Positions 1-11,685 of a stretch of DNA of 64,000 nt are shown here, piece after piece. The notes beneath the pieces were generated by a model. It had not been told where the DNA came from. It did no database searches and was given only the letters and a program-made list of their open reading frames with translations. The translations under genes and the position numbers were made by a program. Origin of the DNA: Luzula sylvatica (lineage: Eukaryota; Streptophyta; Magnoliopsida; Poales; Juncaceae). Every line of letters begins with the position of its first letter. Positions within the stretch are counted from its first letter, which is position 1. The DNA lies in NCBI GenBank assembly GCA_946800325.1, contig OX326961.1, forward strand, positions 15,684,215-15,748,214. Direction: 5' to 3'.

Positions 1-750
1 AGCAGCAAGGACAAGAGAAGCATGCTTAGAGAGACGGTAGTAGCAAGGAGGAAGAGAGGCAACGTTACCGGTAGAAAGAGAGGCGGCAATATTGGATCTA
101 GGGTTTTGTTGGCCCTCTCTCCACTTCCGTGAGCCTTAGCTTGCAGTGATATAAGGTGAAGGAGAATTGATTTTACCCTTAATTATCATTGTTTCAAGGT
201 ACTACGGCTACTAATTTTGATTTGAGAATGCATTTCTGTATTTTGACACTTATTTATCATTTTTGTTTGTGTGTGTATGTCTTTCATTTAGCTTAAGAGC
301 ATTGAGAAATTTGAAGATTTGATCTTTGGACAGAAATTTGGAGATTGGATCTTTCATTTAGAACCAAGGCTTGCTGATTATAGCGTGTAAGGTAATTAAA
401 CTAAATTAAGATAGATGATATTAGAAAATGTGAAATTTACCCCTGATTATTATCATTTTCAGTTACTAATTCTTAATTTTTTTTCATAATTAGTCAAAAT
501 GATCAAATCCAAATGGATCAGCACCAAGTGTAAAGGATTAATTGTCATCACCTCGTTGGACTTTGCAGTAGAACCAAGGGTTATCGATGTCTGTGTATTT
601 TGTGAATTACGATCCAGCCCCTAGAAGTTATAATTAATAATTATCGCTCATGACCAGGTACACGATTGGAATATTTTCAACAAAAAACCTATCTTTTTTG
701 AAAATTTTGAAACTAAAAATCTTATATATGTTTCTTACAGTGTTTTTGAT
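1..750. other. Unassigned sequence at the window edge
   Basis: No gene is recognised. The first ~140 bases are purine-rich and could be read as a short open stretch on the + strand ending at TGA near 130, so the end of a gene outside the window cannot be excluded. The rest is AT-rich non-coding sequence. Confidence 0.3.
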
Positions 751-754
751 TTAT

Positions 755-1450
755 TTGTAGGAGCATTTTAGCCTATAACCCTGTCTGAGAAAAAAATTCA
801 AAAAATATCCTGATTTTCACAAATATTTCAAAACTAATCCAAAACTGATTTTTAAATTTCGGTACTACCGGATTTTAAAAACTCGGTGGGTTAATTAGCA
901 TAATTACCATTCTTTTTTGGGTGGCACATAAACTAAGACGACACCACCGGTGGGTTTTTAAATCTTGGTGAATAATTCAATTCATTAAATAAATAGGTGA
1001 TTCCAAATTTTACCATCAACTCTTTCATATACTAGCTAACATATTTAATTAATATGATAATTAATATATGCAACGTAATTATTTATTAATTAAAATCTAA
1101 CTAAAATTAATTTGAATTTATAAATTTGAATTAATATAAATTAATTTTTAATTATATATTTTTGAATTATCATGTTAATTATGTTTGTCAAATAGAATGT
1201 AAGACTGTTGGGATGAAATGTTGGGGGTCAAGTAAAATTTACCTTTATTTCGTGATGTACAATGTACAGAGCCCAATTAATAAGGGGAATTTTAATCTAC
1301 ACCAAGATTTTACCACGAAATTCCCTACACTATAATTAACGCACTTAATTAGTTTATAAATAAACTAATACATAACTAAAATTTTATTTATATTAATCCC
1401 AATCCATAAGTTCGAATTATTTTAATTAGATTTTAAGCAATAAATAATTT
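755..1450. repeat. AT-rich dispersed repeat, related to 9960-10860
   Basis: This block holds runs such as AAAAATTCAAAAAATA followed by short arms resembling TTCGAATTCATAAATTTGAA. The same order of motifs recurs at 9960-10860, so both are probably copies of one non-coding transposon family. No coding capacity is visible. Confidence 0.4.
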
Positions 1451-2035
1451 ATATTAATTGGTTGTTACCCTTACGTTTCTTGTGTTTTGGTTAACATATT
1501 CAATTGAACGGTTCAGATGATTTTTTTTATGAGTTTTTCTGAAAATACTTCTCTGGCAGCTAACAAATGGGAATGGTGTTGAAAAACAAAAAGAAGAAGT
1601 GGGAATGGTGTCCTCGAAGTGACTTCTCAGGACGATTCCATGGAGAATATCTCGAGGTTTCCTCAAGGAGCTGGACAACTTCATTGTACTCTCTATTTGA
1701 GGTATGGAAGTTGTATGTTCGGTGTGAAAGTGCAAGTTTAATCTTCCTCCTAAAAAGAGATTGAACAATATTAAGGTAATTTTGATGTTGAAAGTTTCGA
1801 TTTTGTGTTTTTTGGTTGATTTATTATTTTTCATGTATGGAAGTTTACTGTTTTGTATTATTGTTGTTATTAAAATTAATGCTTTCATATATTAATTAAT
1901 AATATTATTTGTAATTTAAGAATAGAATAATATTCAATATATTTGTATGTGAATGAAATTTTTTTCTTGAATAGATGAGATATTTATTGGAGATAGATAA
2001 GAATGTCTGTTTGGAAGGATGTCTCTTGGAGACAC

Positions 2036-2038
<3 letters not shown>

Positions 2039-2093
<55 letters not shown>
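2039..2093. repeat. (AT)n microsatellite
   Basis: Uninterrupted AT dinucleotide run of about 55 bp, lying within the probable copia 5' LTR that ends near 2273. Confidence 0.95.
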
Positions 2094-2096
<3 letters not shown>

Positions 2097-2273
2097 GTAC
2101 TGTAGCGAATTAGAAGAGAAATAATAATTAAAAAAAGAAGCAATTGCTCCCTGTATCTCTCCCTCTCTCTCCGTGTCATTGATTTGAATTTTTTAATCTT
2201 CTTGATATTAATCCCCAAAGAAAAATTCCCGTACACTTTCTATCCTTATAAAATTCAAGCCTAAATTCTAACA

Positions 2274-2775
2274 AATTGGCATCGGAGCGAGGTTGTTTGC
2301 GAGAGTGAGTTTGTCGAAGTTTGGAGAAAGAGAAAACCGTGACAACCCAAGAAGGGGTTTTCGGAATCTCACAAGTTTCGCAACTTATTTTCGATGGCAA
2401 AAATTACGATTATTGGGGTATTAAAATGAAGACTCTTTTGATCGCGCAAGATCTATGGGAAATAATAGAAGACGGAGTGAACACGACAAAAAAAGATTAA
2501 CTGCTGATGCGTTGAAAGCAAATAAGAAGAGAGACGCAAAAGTCTTATACTTGATCCAACAAGTAATTTCGGATAAATTATTTTCGTGAATAATTGGCAC
2601 GAAAACATCGTAAGAAGCACGAGAGATTCTGCAAAAAGAATTCCAAGAAAACGAAAAAGTGAGAACGGTTAAACTCTCGACGCTTAAAAGAGAATTTCAA
2701 AATCTGGAGATGAAAGAGAACGAGACCCTAAAAAATAATTTCTCGAATATTTTGGAAATGATAAACCAAATAAAA
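2274..2775 (+). pseudogene. Ty1/copia 5' leader and broken gag
   Basis: An LTR appears to end at 2273 (...TAACA), followed at 2276-2289 by TTGGCATCGGAGCG, a variant of the initiator-Met-tRNA primer binding site of copia elements. From about 2340 the + strand encodes a copia gag N-terminus (FDGKNYDYWGIKMKT, then LLIAQDLWEIIEDG), broken by a stop near 2500 and by frame changes. The gag resumes at 2659 (VKLSTLKREFQNLEMKENET) and stops matching at about 2775, where LINE sequence begins. No protease, integrase or RT of this element follows, so it is a 5' fragment. The start of the LTR is not resolved. Confidence 0.65.
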
Positions 2776-3205
2776 AATAGATTGGCTAATAGATTGCAAC
2801 CGAAACTCCAAAACCTAGTCAACGAGCACCAAACGGCATTCAGTAAAAAGAGGTCGATTATTGACTCCTATGCGAGTGCTCGAGAAATTCTTCACTTCTA
2901 CAACTCCAAGAAGATTCCCTCCATTATACTCAAAATCGACTTCAAGAAGACATTCGACAACCTATCTTGGGATTTCGTAGACAAACTTCTAAGGACACGA
3001 GGCTTCCCCATGCGATGGGTGCATTGGATTAATAACATTCTTTATTCTTCTTCATCGGCTATTAAAGTGAATGGCAACCTATCAACCTACTTCACACATA
3101 AAAGAGGGCTCCAACAAGGAGACCCCATGTCACCGCTCTTGTTTGATCTCGCGGTCATTGTGCTACAAGATATGATCCAAAATGTTAATCCGCTACTACA
3201 AACCT

Positions 3206-3225
3206 CCCCCCCCCCCCCCCCCCCC
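3206..3225. repeat. Homopolymer C20
   Basis: Twenty consecutive cytosines within the LINE RT, coinciding with a frame change. It could be a real expansion or a length error in the assembly. Confidence 0.9.
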
Positions 3226-4110
3226 TACAAACACCGCTCCTACAATTTGCCGATGGCACCATCCTCTTTCTCGAAGCCACCCCGAATAACTTAAAGATGA
3301 TATTGCATCTATTTGATCTATTTACGGAAATTACCGGCCTCGAAATCAATCGCAACAAAAGCTCCTTTACACCCATATGCATACCTCAATCCCTCCATGG
3401 AACCGTCCAAAAACTAATCCGATGCCCGCTAAAGGAGTTGCCTCTACTCTACCTTGGTATACCCTTGACTCACAAAGAACCGAGGAAGGAATTTTTTATA
3501 CCCCTACTTACCAAACTACAAAAACATATCGCACAGTGGAAATGTAGACTAATTTCCTTTGGTGGTCGAATTACGCTAGTAAAAGCTACGCTAAATGCGA
3601 TACCAATCTTCCTAATATAAGCTCTAAAATTGTCAAAATGGGTGATCGACCGAGTAGACCGAGCAATGAGAGTTTTTCTTTGGAGTGGCCAAGACACATA
3701 CAAATCCAGAAAAAACCTAATCAAGTGGGAGACAGTATGTATGCCCAAAACGAACGGAGGATTGGGTGTATTACACATGCAAACCATGAACGAAGCTTTG
3801 TTACAAAAATTCTTATGGAAGCTAGACAACGAGCCTTCAAATATTTGGACCAAATATATGCGTTTGCTACACGGTATAGAAACATCGAACGATCTCGCGG
3901 ATATTGCACCACGTAAACTTTCACCACTACTTAAGGAGTTGTGGAGGCTCCTACCGATCTATCAAGCCTCAACAACTAGAGACCTGAACTCGAAAGAGGT
4001 CACTTGGAAATGGACCACCTCGGGTCAATTTAGTGCAAAGTCCGTTTACCTTTTCAAACGAAATTCCGGAATTCGCTCATACTGGCAAAAGGAGGTTTGG
4101 AACACGCAAG

Positions 4111-4789
4111 CAGGCCCGGCCCTTCTTCTATGCTAAAGAAGCATATGTAAAAGGCCACTCAAATCTCAAAGGCCACATTATATGTAATATTGGTATAAGC
4201 CCAGCTATCGCGACGACGGGAAAGAAAAGGAGAAAAAAGCGATCGGCGATCGCGACGGGAACGGAAGCGCGAAACGGAAGCGATCGACGGAAACGGAAGC
4301 GCGAAACGTAAGCGATCGCGACGGGCTTGGAGGCGGCGACTGGAGCTGGAGGCGGACTGCTGACTGGAGCTGGAGGCGACGACCGGCCCTGTCTGGAAGC
4401 TGGACGTGAGCTTCGATTTCTGCGACTGCCGATTTCTGCGACTGCCGACTGGAGCTTTTTCTGATTTCTGTGATTTTTCCGCGATCGGATTGGAGGCTGC
4501 ACTGCCGATTTCTGCGATTTATGGATTTTTCTGGAGCGGATCAGATTTCTTCTTAGATTGGTACGTAATTAGGACTTAATTATTTTTAAACTCTAATTTG
4601 TATTCATTCATTTCGTTAGGGCTTAATTAGGACTTAATTGGACGCAATTAGACTTGATTTTCTCAAATTAGGTCGAATTAGGGCTTAATTAGGACTTGAA
4701 TTAGGGTATAATTTTCTCTCAATTTAGGGTTTAATTAGGACTTTTATTTATTTTTGTCTAAGGCCACTAAAATTGCCGGGCCGGCCCTG
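4111..4789. mobile_element. hAT-type non-autonomous element, 679 bp
   Basis: The ends are CAGGCCCGGCCC on the left and GGGCCGGCCCTG on the right, an 11-of-12 terminal inverted repeat. Both sides carry the 8-bp duplication CACGCAAG (4103-4110 and 4790-4797), the hAT hallmark. Removing the element and one copy rejoins the interrupted LINE. The interior is non-coding, with a G/C-rich left half (repeated GATCGCGACGG-like and TGGAGCTGGAGG-like motifs) and a right half of repeated TTAATTAGGACTTAATT. Confidence 0.92.
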
Positions 4790-5310
4790 CACGCAAGCCC
4801 CCTCAAGGCGAGGTTCTTCCTATGGCTCGCCTTTCACAATAAAATTAACAGGTCCGACGTACTGTTAGCCAAAGGTTGGCTACACACAACACTTGCGTCT
4901 TGTGTGACCGGCACAATGAGACAAGCGATCACCTCCTCTTGCATTGCTCTTATATGCAAGCAACATGGAGGCGCATCGAGAGAGCGGAACAAGCGACATG
5001 GCAGTTTAAGGGGCAGGGTACCATAGAGGAAGCATGTGATGCACAATTACGTAGCAAAGATAAAGAGGACAAGAAACGCTGGAAACCCTGTGCCTGACAA
5101 CCAGGAAATATGGAAGGAATGTAATTGCCACATTTTTCAGCAACTCAAACGACCACCGACAATTCTGGCAAGGAGGGCGAGGGACGAGGCACCTACATGG
5201 ATGAAGTTTAGCAACTAAGTCCCTGGTATAGGTAGCGTAAAAATGACTTAACGTCAAATTTTACTTCTAGACACTTTCAACTCTTGTAAATAACTTTTTT
5301 TACTTAATAC

Positions 5311-7338
5311 ACACCTACAATATGGTTTATACCATACTATTAAAAACAAGTTCTTAAGAAAACAAAATATGATAATTGCTTGTCACCAACTAGTTGATAC
5401 CAGTCCAAATTTTGAAGTCATTATTAAGAAACCAAAATCACCATTTTGACCCGTGCCAGTTATGTGGTTTATTATGCAACAAGGCCCTTGTAGAAACAGG
5501 AATCCCAAAAACATTGTTTAGTAGACTCTCCAATCAGGACATGGATTCTATACTATGAATATATATTTATCATTGTTATTTTTATAATTTTGTTCGTTCA
5601 GTCGGTTTATTTCTTTCTTGTTTTTTTGTTGAGAAAATGTTGTCGGCTTGATTATCTTACACACATGTTGCATTAATTTATAGCAAAATTAATAAGATAA
5701 TGTTACTTTTGTAATTCTTTTGTTCCACTTGATTACTTTCTTCCTTCTTTTTGAGAAAAAAATGTGATAGGTTTAATTGTCCTACGCACATGTTGCATTA
5801 ATTTAAAGAAAAAAATAACAAGACAAACGATATTATAATTATTCAAAGAGTGAGGGTCAAGTCGTGCTGCCATGATCACTGGATTGATTTCTTAAATATA
5901 TGCAATTTGTCATGACTTCTCATTTTAATTTTGAAGGAGTGCACATTTTTGCCGCTTGAATATATTAAATCAATAATTCAAATTATATGGCTGTGTAGCC
6001 GAAAGAATTTGCCCTTACATTTAAGCCAAGAATTTTTTTATTTCTTTTGAAGAATATTACAAGCTTTATTATTGTTATTTTTTTCTTAATAAATTGTGTG
6101 ATTACATTGAATCCTCTGAATATACCCTCACAAGCTGGATCAACAAATTAGTACAACTTTGCAGTCCAAGACATGCTGTCTCTGACATTCTATAAAATAT
6201 ACATTTGACATAATTTTTTTCCATAATGTCATAAGTTCGAATACCACACATACTAAAAATGTGAAATAAAGTTTTCAGATGTTATCTAGAGAACTTGTAC
6301 AAGTTTTGTTCTATATTTACATGTAAATTTTGAACCGTAGTTTTGTTTGGAGAAATGTAATTTTCGTAAGGAAAAAATTGGACATACCCTCACCTCTCTC
6401 CCAAGAACCTCGGTGACGTGGATATGATTTAACATATTAAAAATTAACACATTCATTTATGATTTGACATCTTAATTGGATGTTCAATCATAAATTAATA
6501 TAATCAAACCATAAATTAAAATCTGAAATTATGTATTTATGTGTTAATTTGTAAGGTGTTAAAACATATCCAAGTCATCAAAGATTTTTGGAGAGAACAC
6601 TAGGGGTTGTACATCACTACTCTCTTCATAATAAGCACACATTTTCATGTCTTGTGATTTTCTTGAAAAACACAAACCTAATGATATACATTTCATAAGT
6701 AAATGTCACACAAAATTTGTGCAAGCTTTTTAGTTAACCCCTAGTATTCAACCACTTATTTACTTAAAAAAACATTCACATTGAACTAATCATTGCTTCC
6801 AGATGATGTACATGGACATTTCTCTAGATTATTTGTATAATTGAGTAAAAGGGATTATAATATTCTTATGAACAGATTCAATGTAACAATTGATGTAGCT
6901 ATTGGTCTATTCGAAAAGCTAGAGAATAAATAAATATAAGAAGACAATGTCAACCAATTGCGGAAACTCTTTGAGTATCATTTCATGCTTTATTTTTGCT
7001 CAAATTTTGATTGATGGATGGTTATTTTTAAATTTGCCATATTTTTTAAGGAATCAAACTAAATGGAGATGCTGCTGGAAATATTAATTCTTAACGCTTT
7101 GTCACGTACAAAACAATCATTAGTTTTGTTATCTTTACACAATCCTTACTTTCGTGTTGCTGACTTTGAAAGGGTTTGCAGGCAATGATGCTTGTTATAT
7201 ATTTTGTTTTGCTTGTTATTTTTAAATGATTAATGATTCAACAAGGTTTCCATCTCTTATTTATTTTCTCAGCTTTTAATTATTATTTTTTACCAATTGA
7301 CTTTCTTTTAGCTTTCACTAATGGTTTGATTAGCTGCC
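5311..7338. other. Non-coding 5' flank of MATH-BTB gene 1
   Basis: No gene is visible. Much of this stretch is recognisably homologous to 17230-18060 upstream of gene 2. Shared landmarks are ATTGAGTAAAA near 6841 and 17899, AAAGCTAGAGAA near 6915 and 17987, and AATGTCAACCAATTG near 6947 and 18016. The duplication therefore carried upstream sequence along with the gene. A MITE lies at about 6380-6615. Confidence 0.6.
6380..6615. mobile_element. Palindromic MITE
   Basis: The two ends are diverged inverted copies: GACGTGGATATGATTTAACA on the left and TGTTAAAACATATCCAAGTC on the right, with terminal ACATACCCTCACCTCTCTCC opposite GGAGAGAACACTAGGGGTTGT. It is non-coding and of the same general design as 33238-33458. 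The target duplication is not resolved. Confidence 0.5.
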
Positions 7339-7345
7339 TATAAAG
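7339..7345 (+). promoter_or_regulatory. Possible TATA box of MATH-BTB gene 1
   Basis: TATAAAG lies about 240 bp upstream of the chosen start. This would give a leader of roughly 200 bases, free of long ORFs. Position and sequence are the only evidence. Confidence 0.35.
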
Positions 7346-7581
7346 TCCACCACATTTCTGAATATACAAGATAAGTTGATGAAATTCAAGTATCTTGACC
7401 ACCTCTCTTCCCTTTTGGCTTAATTCATATCTCCCCTAGTTTTCCTCTTAATCTCACCTTCACACTCTTACCAAATATCAATCGGTCAGCCTCTTGAATC
7501 AATATCAATTGGTGTTTAATCTCCCAACAATATCCATCACAACTACCAAAATTCTATCTTATTTACAATTGTGGTTTTATC

Positions 7582-9273
7582 ATGACATTATCAAGCATCC
7601 ACCAGTTGGGAAAACCAGTCGACGAAGAGATGACGGGCCAATCATGCCAGTTCAAAGTCTCGTGCGCTGCTATTCACGAATGCAAAGCACACAATTGGAT
7701 CTCCTTCCCCGGTTTTACCACCGGGGAGCATTTCTGGTATATCAATTGTTGTCCAATAAAAAAAGGTAAAAAAGGGGAAGTTGATTATTTATCATTCTAT
7801 CTTTGGTATGGGGGTGAATGGAACGATGTCAACGTAGCCGTTGACTTCGGCGTGCTTAAAAAGAACGAAAAATCATCCTCGATCAAATGGAAAACAACTA
7901 CACAAACTTTTCCAAACTGCGGCGAATGCTTCGGGTTGGAAAAGTTTGTTCAAGGGGAGGAGTTAAAAATGTATTTAAAAGAGGATTACTTTACCGTTAT
8001 ATGTAACATCAAAGTTTTAAGTAGGGTTTATAGGGGGACAACAAACTCGGGTGTCATCATTTTGTCATCGCTAACTGGAATTTTTGAGAGTCGTTTTATT
8101 AAGGTGTCGTCCTTGGAGAATAAAAGTAGTTCGACACTCAAAAACTTAATCAACTCAGAAAAGGTTGTGCAAAATGAGATAGCCAGTGGTTTGTTCCAAT
8201 TCAAAATCGTATGCTCCCACATTACCGCAAACGTTGGTAGGTATTTTGATTTTCCAATATTCATGGTTGGAGAGCATTGCTGGTTAATCCGGTGTTATTA
8301 CGGAGAGGACAAAAAATTATCGTTCTATATTGTTACGCGGAGTGCAACCAAGGACCTTAGGGTATGTGTAGAGTTCATGCTAAAGAAGGATGAAGATTTA
8401 TCTTCAGCCAAATGGACGAGCTCTACACATACCTTTAAGAAGTGCGGCGAGTGCATGGTCATGGATAAGTTCATGGAAGGTGATGAACTAAAACATTACT
8501 TGCAAAACGATCATCTTAGAGTAACGTGTAACTTCACCATATTAAGCGAAACCATAACACGTGATCACGATGTAACCATTTTGGCCAGCAATGAACAACT
8601 AACAATTCAGCCTATCGAAGAACCATCTCCCAAGTTAGAACCTAAGAGCCAGCCTATCCATGAACCATCTCCCGATTTACAACCAAAGAGCCAGTTGGTC
8701 GACGAACCGACCTCCAATTTACATGGCCATCTTTATGATATGTTGGAAAATAAAGAGAGGATTGACGTGATATTCAACGTCAATGGAGAAATTTTTCATG
8801 CTCATAAATTGGTACTCGCAGCACAGTCGTCTGTGTTTAATGCCGAACTACCCATGGATGAAAACGACGCGATAGAAGTATCAGTTAATGGAATACGACC
8901 GAATGTGTTCAAGGCGATCCTCCATTTCATATATACCGAAATGCTACCTGATTTAAATGAGAGTAGTAATGAGGAAAATGACGAAAACCAAATCTATATA
9001 TTTCAAGATTTACTTGTAGCTGCAGATCGTTATGCGTTGGAGCGGTTGAAATTGATATGTGAAGATAAGTTATCCAAATTTATAACTATCGATACAGTTG
9101 CAACCACTCTAGTTTTAGCCGAGCAACACAATTCTCCGATCCTTAAGGCTAGGTGTCTTCAATTTGCAACAGCACCACAAAACTTCGTGAAGGTTGCAGT
9201 AACCGATGGATATCGCCATCTACTAATGGTTTGTCCCACAATTCTGAACGAGTTGTGGGAGAAACTTAGTTAA
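7582..9273 (+). CDS. Double-MATH BTB protein, gene 1 (563 aa)
   Basis: Likely a substrate adaptor of a CUL3 ubiquitin ligase, by family knowledge of plant BPM proteins. Two divergent MATH domains are visible at residues ~22-152 (FKVSCAAI, ISFPGFTTGEHFW, VDYLSFYLWYGG) and ~203-328 (FQFKIVCSHI, FPIFMVGEHCWLI). Both end in the same pattern (CGEC, KF.xG.ELK.YL, V.CN). They are followed by a hinge of three 14-residue repeats (~340-381), a BTB domain from ~390 (DVIFNVNGEIFHAHKLVLAA) and a BACK-like tail with LKARCLQFA. Canonical BPM proteins have a single MATH. The gene is one intact exon. The start is chosen because genes 1 and 2 align from MT/AFSSIHQLGK, with only leader sequence upstream. Its 3' flank also resembles that of gene 2. 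Family assignment is strong; biochemical function is inferred. Confidence 0.93.
   Translation: MTLSSIHQLGKPVDEEMTGQSCQFKVSCAAIHECKAHNWISFPGFTTGEHFWYINCCPIKKGKKGEVDYLSFYLWYGGEWNDVNVAVDFGVLKKNEKSSSIKWKTTTQTFPNCGECFGLEKFVQGEELKMYLKEDYFTVICNIKVLSRVYRGTTNSGVIILSSLTGIFESRFIKVSSLENKSSSTLKNLINSEKVVQNEIASGLFQFKIVCSHITANVGRYFDFPIFMVGEHCWLIRCYYGEDKKLSFYIVTRSATKDLRVCVEFMLKKDEDLSSAKWTSSTHTFKKCGECMVMDKFMEGDELKHYLQNDHLRVTCNFTILSETITRDHDVTILASNEQLTIQPIEEPSPKLEPKSQPIHEPSPDLQPKSQLVDEPTSNLHGHLYDMLENKERIDVIFNVNGEIFHAHKLVLAAQSSVFNAELPMDENDAIEVSVNGIRPNVFKAILHFIYTEMLPDLNESSNEENDENQIYIFQDLLVAADRYALERLKLICEDKLSKFITIDTVATTLVLAEQHNSPILKARCLQFATAPQNFVKVAVTDGYRHLLMVCPTILNELWEKLS
8599..8724 (+). repeat. 42-bp coding repeat, 3 copies (14-aa hinge)
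   Basis: Three in-frame 42-bp units encode 14-residue modules ending LTIQPIEEPSPKLE, PKSQPIHEPSPDLQ and PKSQLVDEPTSNLH. They lie between the second MATH and the BTB domain. Gene 2 has six copies in the same place. Confidence 0.93.
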
Positions 9274-10187
9274 TATGTCCATTTGAAGGAAATTCAACAT
9301 TTTTCCCGTGCGAATGGATGGGGTATTTATTGTGCTTATGCGGTTTCTCTTTGTATACAATACCTTCATATCTTAATTCTTTTTTAGTGTAATTATCTTT
9401 TAATGTGTACCACTGTAAATTTTGGTGTTTCTGTTGCCTGTATCGTTGTATATTGCATGTTATTGACGTGACATTTTTCCGTTTGCATTTTGTGTACATT
9501 TTAATTTTCCTATTTATAATTCAGTAAATTAGCTGTTCTCCTTCTATCTCAGTGTTCTCTCTTTTCTCGATCACATTTCCTCTTCCTAACCTGCCCTTCT
9601 CTCTCTCTCTCTCGCCCACTTTCTACGGAGTTCTTGCAACATCACGTCATCTAAAAAACTTGTAATTTTTTTTGTTAAGTGTTACTTCATTAAATAATGT
9701 CCGTTTTCCTAATCTATCATTAGTAGCTCTTAAATCCTTGATCCTCAGATATATTAGTTTTTTCGGTGGATTTGTGAAGATAAATAAATATCCTTTCTTT
9801 TTCTTCAAACCGGTGCAAGAAGAGCTACCACGCTTATCATAGCACCGGATATGTTAGAACAACGTAAGGCCGGTTTAAACCGGTCTAAAATCACTTTACA
9901 ACATAAGACGAGTTTTTCTAGTAGTGTTGGATGTTTCTACTTTCAATTGCTGAGGTGATTCTAATTCTAATTTGTATTTAGTTGTTCGAAAAAAATCATA
10001 ATTGAAAATGAGAGATTTGGAACATTTAAGCATGTAATCCCTTCTAAAATCAAAATTCAAAAAATAACCCCCTTTCTGAAAATATTCCAAAAATAATCCT
10101 CTTTTTGATAATATTCCAAAAATAACCCACGATGGAATTTTAAATCCAGCCAGTTCAAATTTGTAGAATTTTAATTGAAAATATGAT
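9274..10187. other. Non-coding 3' flank of gene 1
   Basis: The first ~250 bp resemble the 3' flank of gene 2 (both have TTTTAATGTG- or TTATTAATGTG-like sequence and TTTTGGTG). A short CT run is at 9600-9613. From ~9960 the sequence belongs to the repeat family also seen at 755-1450. No gene is seen. Confidence 0.6.
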
Positions 10188-10690
10188 ATACTTCCCCAAA
10201 TTTCACTATAACATCATCTATGACCTAATTAATACACTTAATTAAAATAATAACTAATACATGTTGGCAGTTAACTTAATACATAATTAATATTTATTCG
10301 AATTCATAAATTTGAATCAATTTTAATGAATATTTAATTTAATTATATGTTTTAATTATCACATGTAATTGTTTCATAATGGAGAATTCGGCAGATACAT
10401 TTTGGATGAGAGTAATTTTTTTTAATATAAGTTTACTGTTGTGAAAAAAAATATTAAATTTTATTGCACTCCAAAATGTATCCGCCGAATTCTCCATTAT
10501 TAAACAATGACATTTAATTAGCGTGATAAATAAAACATATAATTAAATATTCATAAAAAATTATTCAAATTTATGAATTCGAATAAATATTAATTATGTA
10601 TTAAGTTAACAGCTAACAAGTACTAGTTATCATTTTAATTAAATATACTAATTAGAACATAGAGATGATATGATAAAATTTGGATAATCT
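10188..10690. repeat. Large foldback (palindromic) element with ~215-bp arms
   Basis: The left arm (~10194-10405) and right arm (~10471-10684) are reverse complements with few mismatches. The innermost 30 bases on each side (10376-10405 and 10471-10500, starting ATAATGGAGAATTCGGC) differ at only one position, flanking a ~65-bp centre. A third, direct partial copy of the left arm follows at ~10691-10815. It is non-coding and looks like a foldback transposon or a MITE nested in a foldback. Confidence 0.8.
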
Positions 10691-11159
10691 CGGTTAGTAT
10701 ATTTAATTAAAATAATAACTAGTACATGTTAGTTGTTAACTTGATACATAATTAATATTTATTGAATTCATAAATTAGAATAAATTTTAATGAATATTTA
10801 GTTATATGTTTTACTCCTCGGAGATGATATCATAAATTTGAACTAACAAATACAATCGATATTAACTCAACACTAATTAGTATTTTGACGAGTAGCTTTT
10901 GCAAAGTCCAATCACTACAACAGAACTGGGTATCAGCGACGGCAAAAACCGTCGCTGAAAATGAACAAAACCGTCGCTGAAAGTCATTTCCGACGGCTCC
11001 CCGTCGCTGCTGGCCCGTCGGTGAAAGCCGCGTCGCTGATGTTACCTTCTCCGACAGCCCGTCGCTGATGGTACTTTCTCCGACTGCCCGTCGCTGATGG
11101 TACTTTCTCCGACGGCCCGTTTTCTCCGACGGTCCGTCCCAGTGTGTCTCCGGCGGCCC

Positions 11160-11289
11160 GTCCCAGAAGTCTTCTCCGACGGCCTGTCCCAGAAGTCAGC
11201 TCCGACGGCCCGTCCCAGAAGTCTTCTCCGACGGCCCGTCCCAGAAGTCTTCTCCGACAGCCCGTCCCAGAAGTCTTCTCCGACGGCCC
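11160..11289. repeat. 26-bp tandem repeat, 5 units (CACTA subterminal)
   Basis: GTCCCAGAAG recurs at 11160, 11186, 11212, 11238 and 11264, with a sixth start at 11290. Each unit contains TCCGACGGCC or a close variant. This matches the subterminal transposase-binding arrays of CACTA elements. Confidence 0.9.
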
Positions 11290-11611
11290 GTCCCATCTGG
11301 AAGTCTGGTGTATTCTGGCCATATTTAATATTTAATATATTAATTATTTAAATTTTAATTTTATAATTAATTTTAATTAATATTTAATTAATTCACCAAA
11401 TAATCCACAACAAGTCAAATTACAAACCACGACAATTTAAATACGAAATCCACAATAATTCAAATAAACAAACCGACAACAAAACTCACTAATTGTCATT
11501 CAAAGCGTCAGCATCGAAACCTCCAAGAAACTCATTTGCCGGACCTGATGTCGATGGTCGGTTCGATGTCTCCTGAATTTTATGAATTGTTGCTATATCA
11601 AATTATACCAC

Positions 11612-11613
<2 letters not shown>

Positions 11614-11682
<69 letters not shown>
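11614..11682. repeat. (AT)n array, left of the nested hAT-like element
   Basis: About 69 bp of pure AT immediately before the element starting at 11683. Confidence 0.95.

Positions 11683-11685
<3 letters not shown>

Larger units (their letters stand above)
2776..5310 (+). pseudogene. LINE (L1-type) reverse transcriptase, 5'-truncated and interrupted
   Basis: The + strand encodes the 3' half of a plant non-LTR retrotransposon polyprotein. It starts inside the RT (NRLQPKLQNLVNEHQTAF), with IILKIDFKKTFDNLSWDFV at 2925-2985 and GLQQGDPMSPLLFDLAV at 3109-3160. The frame breaks at a 20-base C run (3206-3225). The catalytic box is at 3246-3257 but reads FADG instead of F/YADD. RT and thumb sequence continue to about 4100 with one stop near 3620. 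A 679-bp hAT element (4111-4789) then splits it. After that the zinc-binding RT-associated domain resumes (FFLWLAFHNKIN, then CVLCDRHNETSDHLLLHC in another frame). The 3' end is estimated at about 5310. It lies directly in copia gag, so it was a 5'-truncated insertion. It is dead. Confidence 0.85.

Noticed and set aside
11144..11351. Proline/arginine-rich frames on both strands
   Set aside because: They come from the 26-bp CACTA subterminal repeat.
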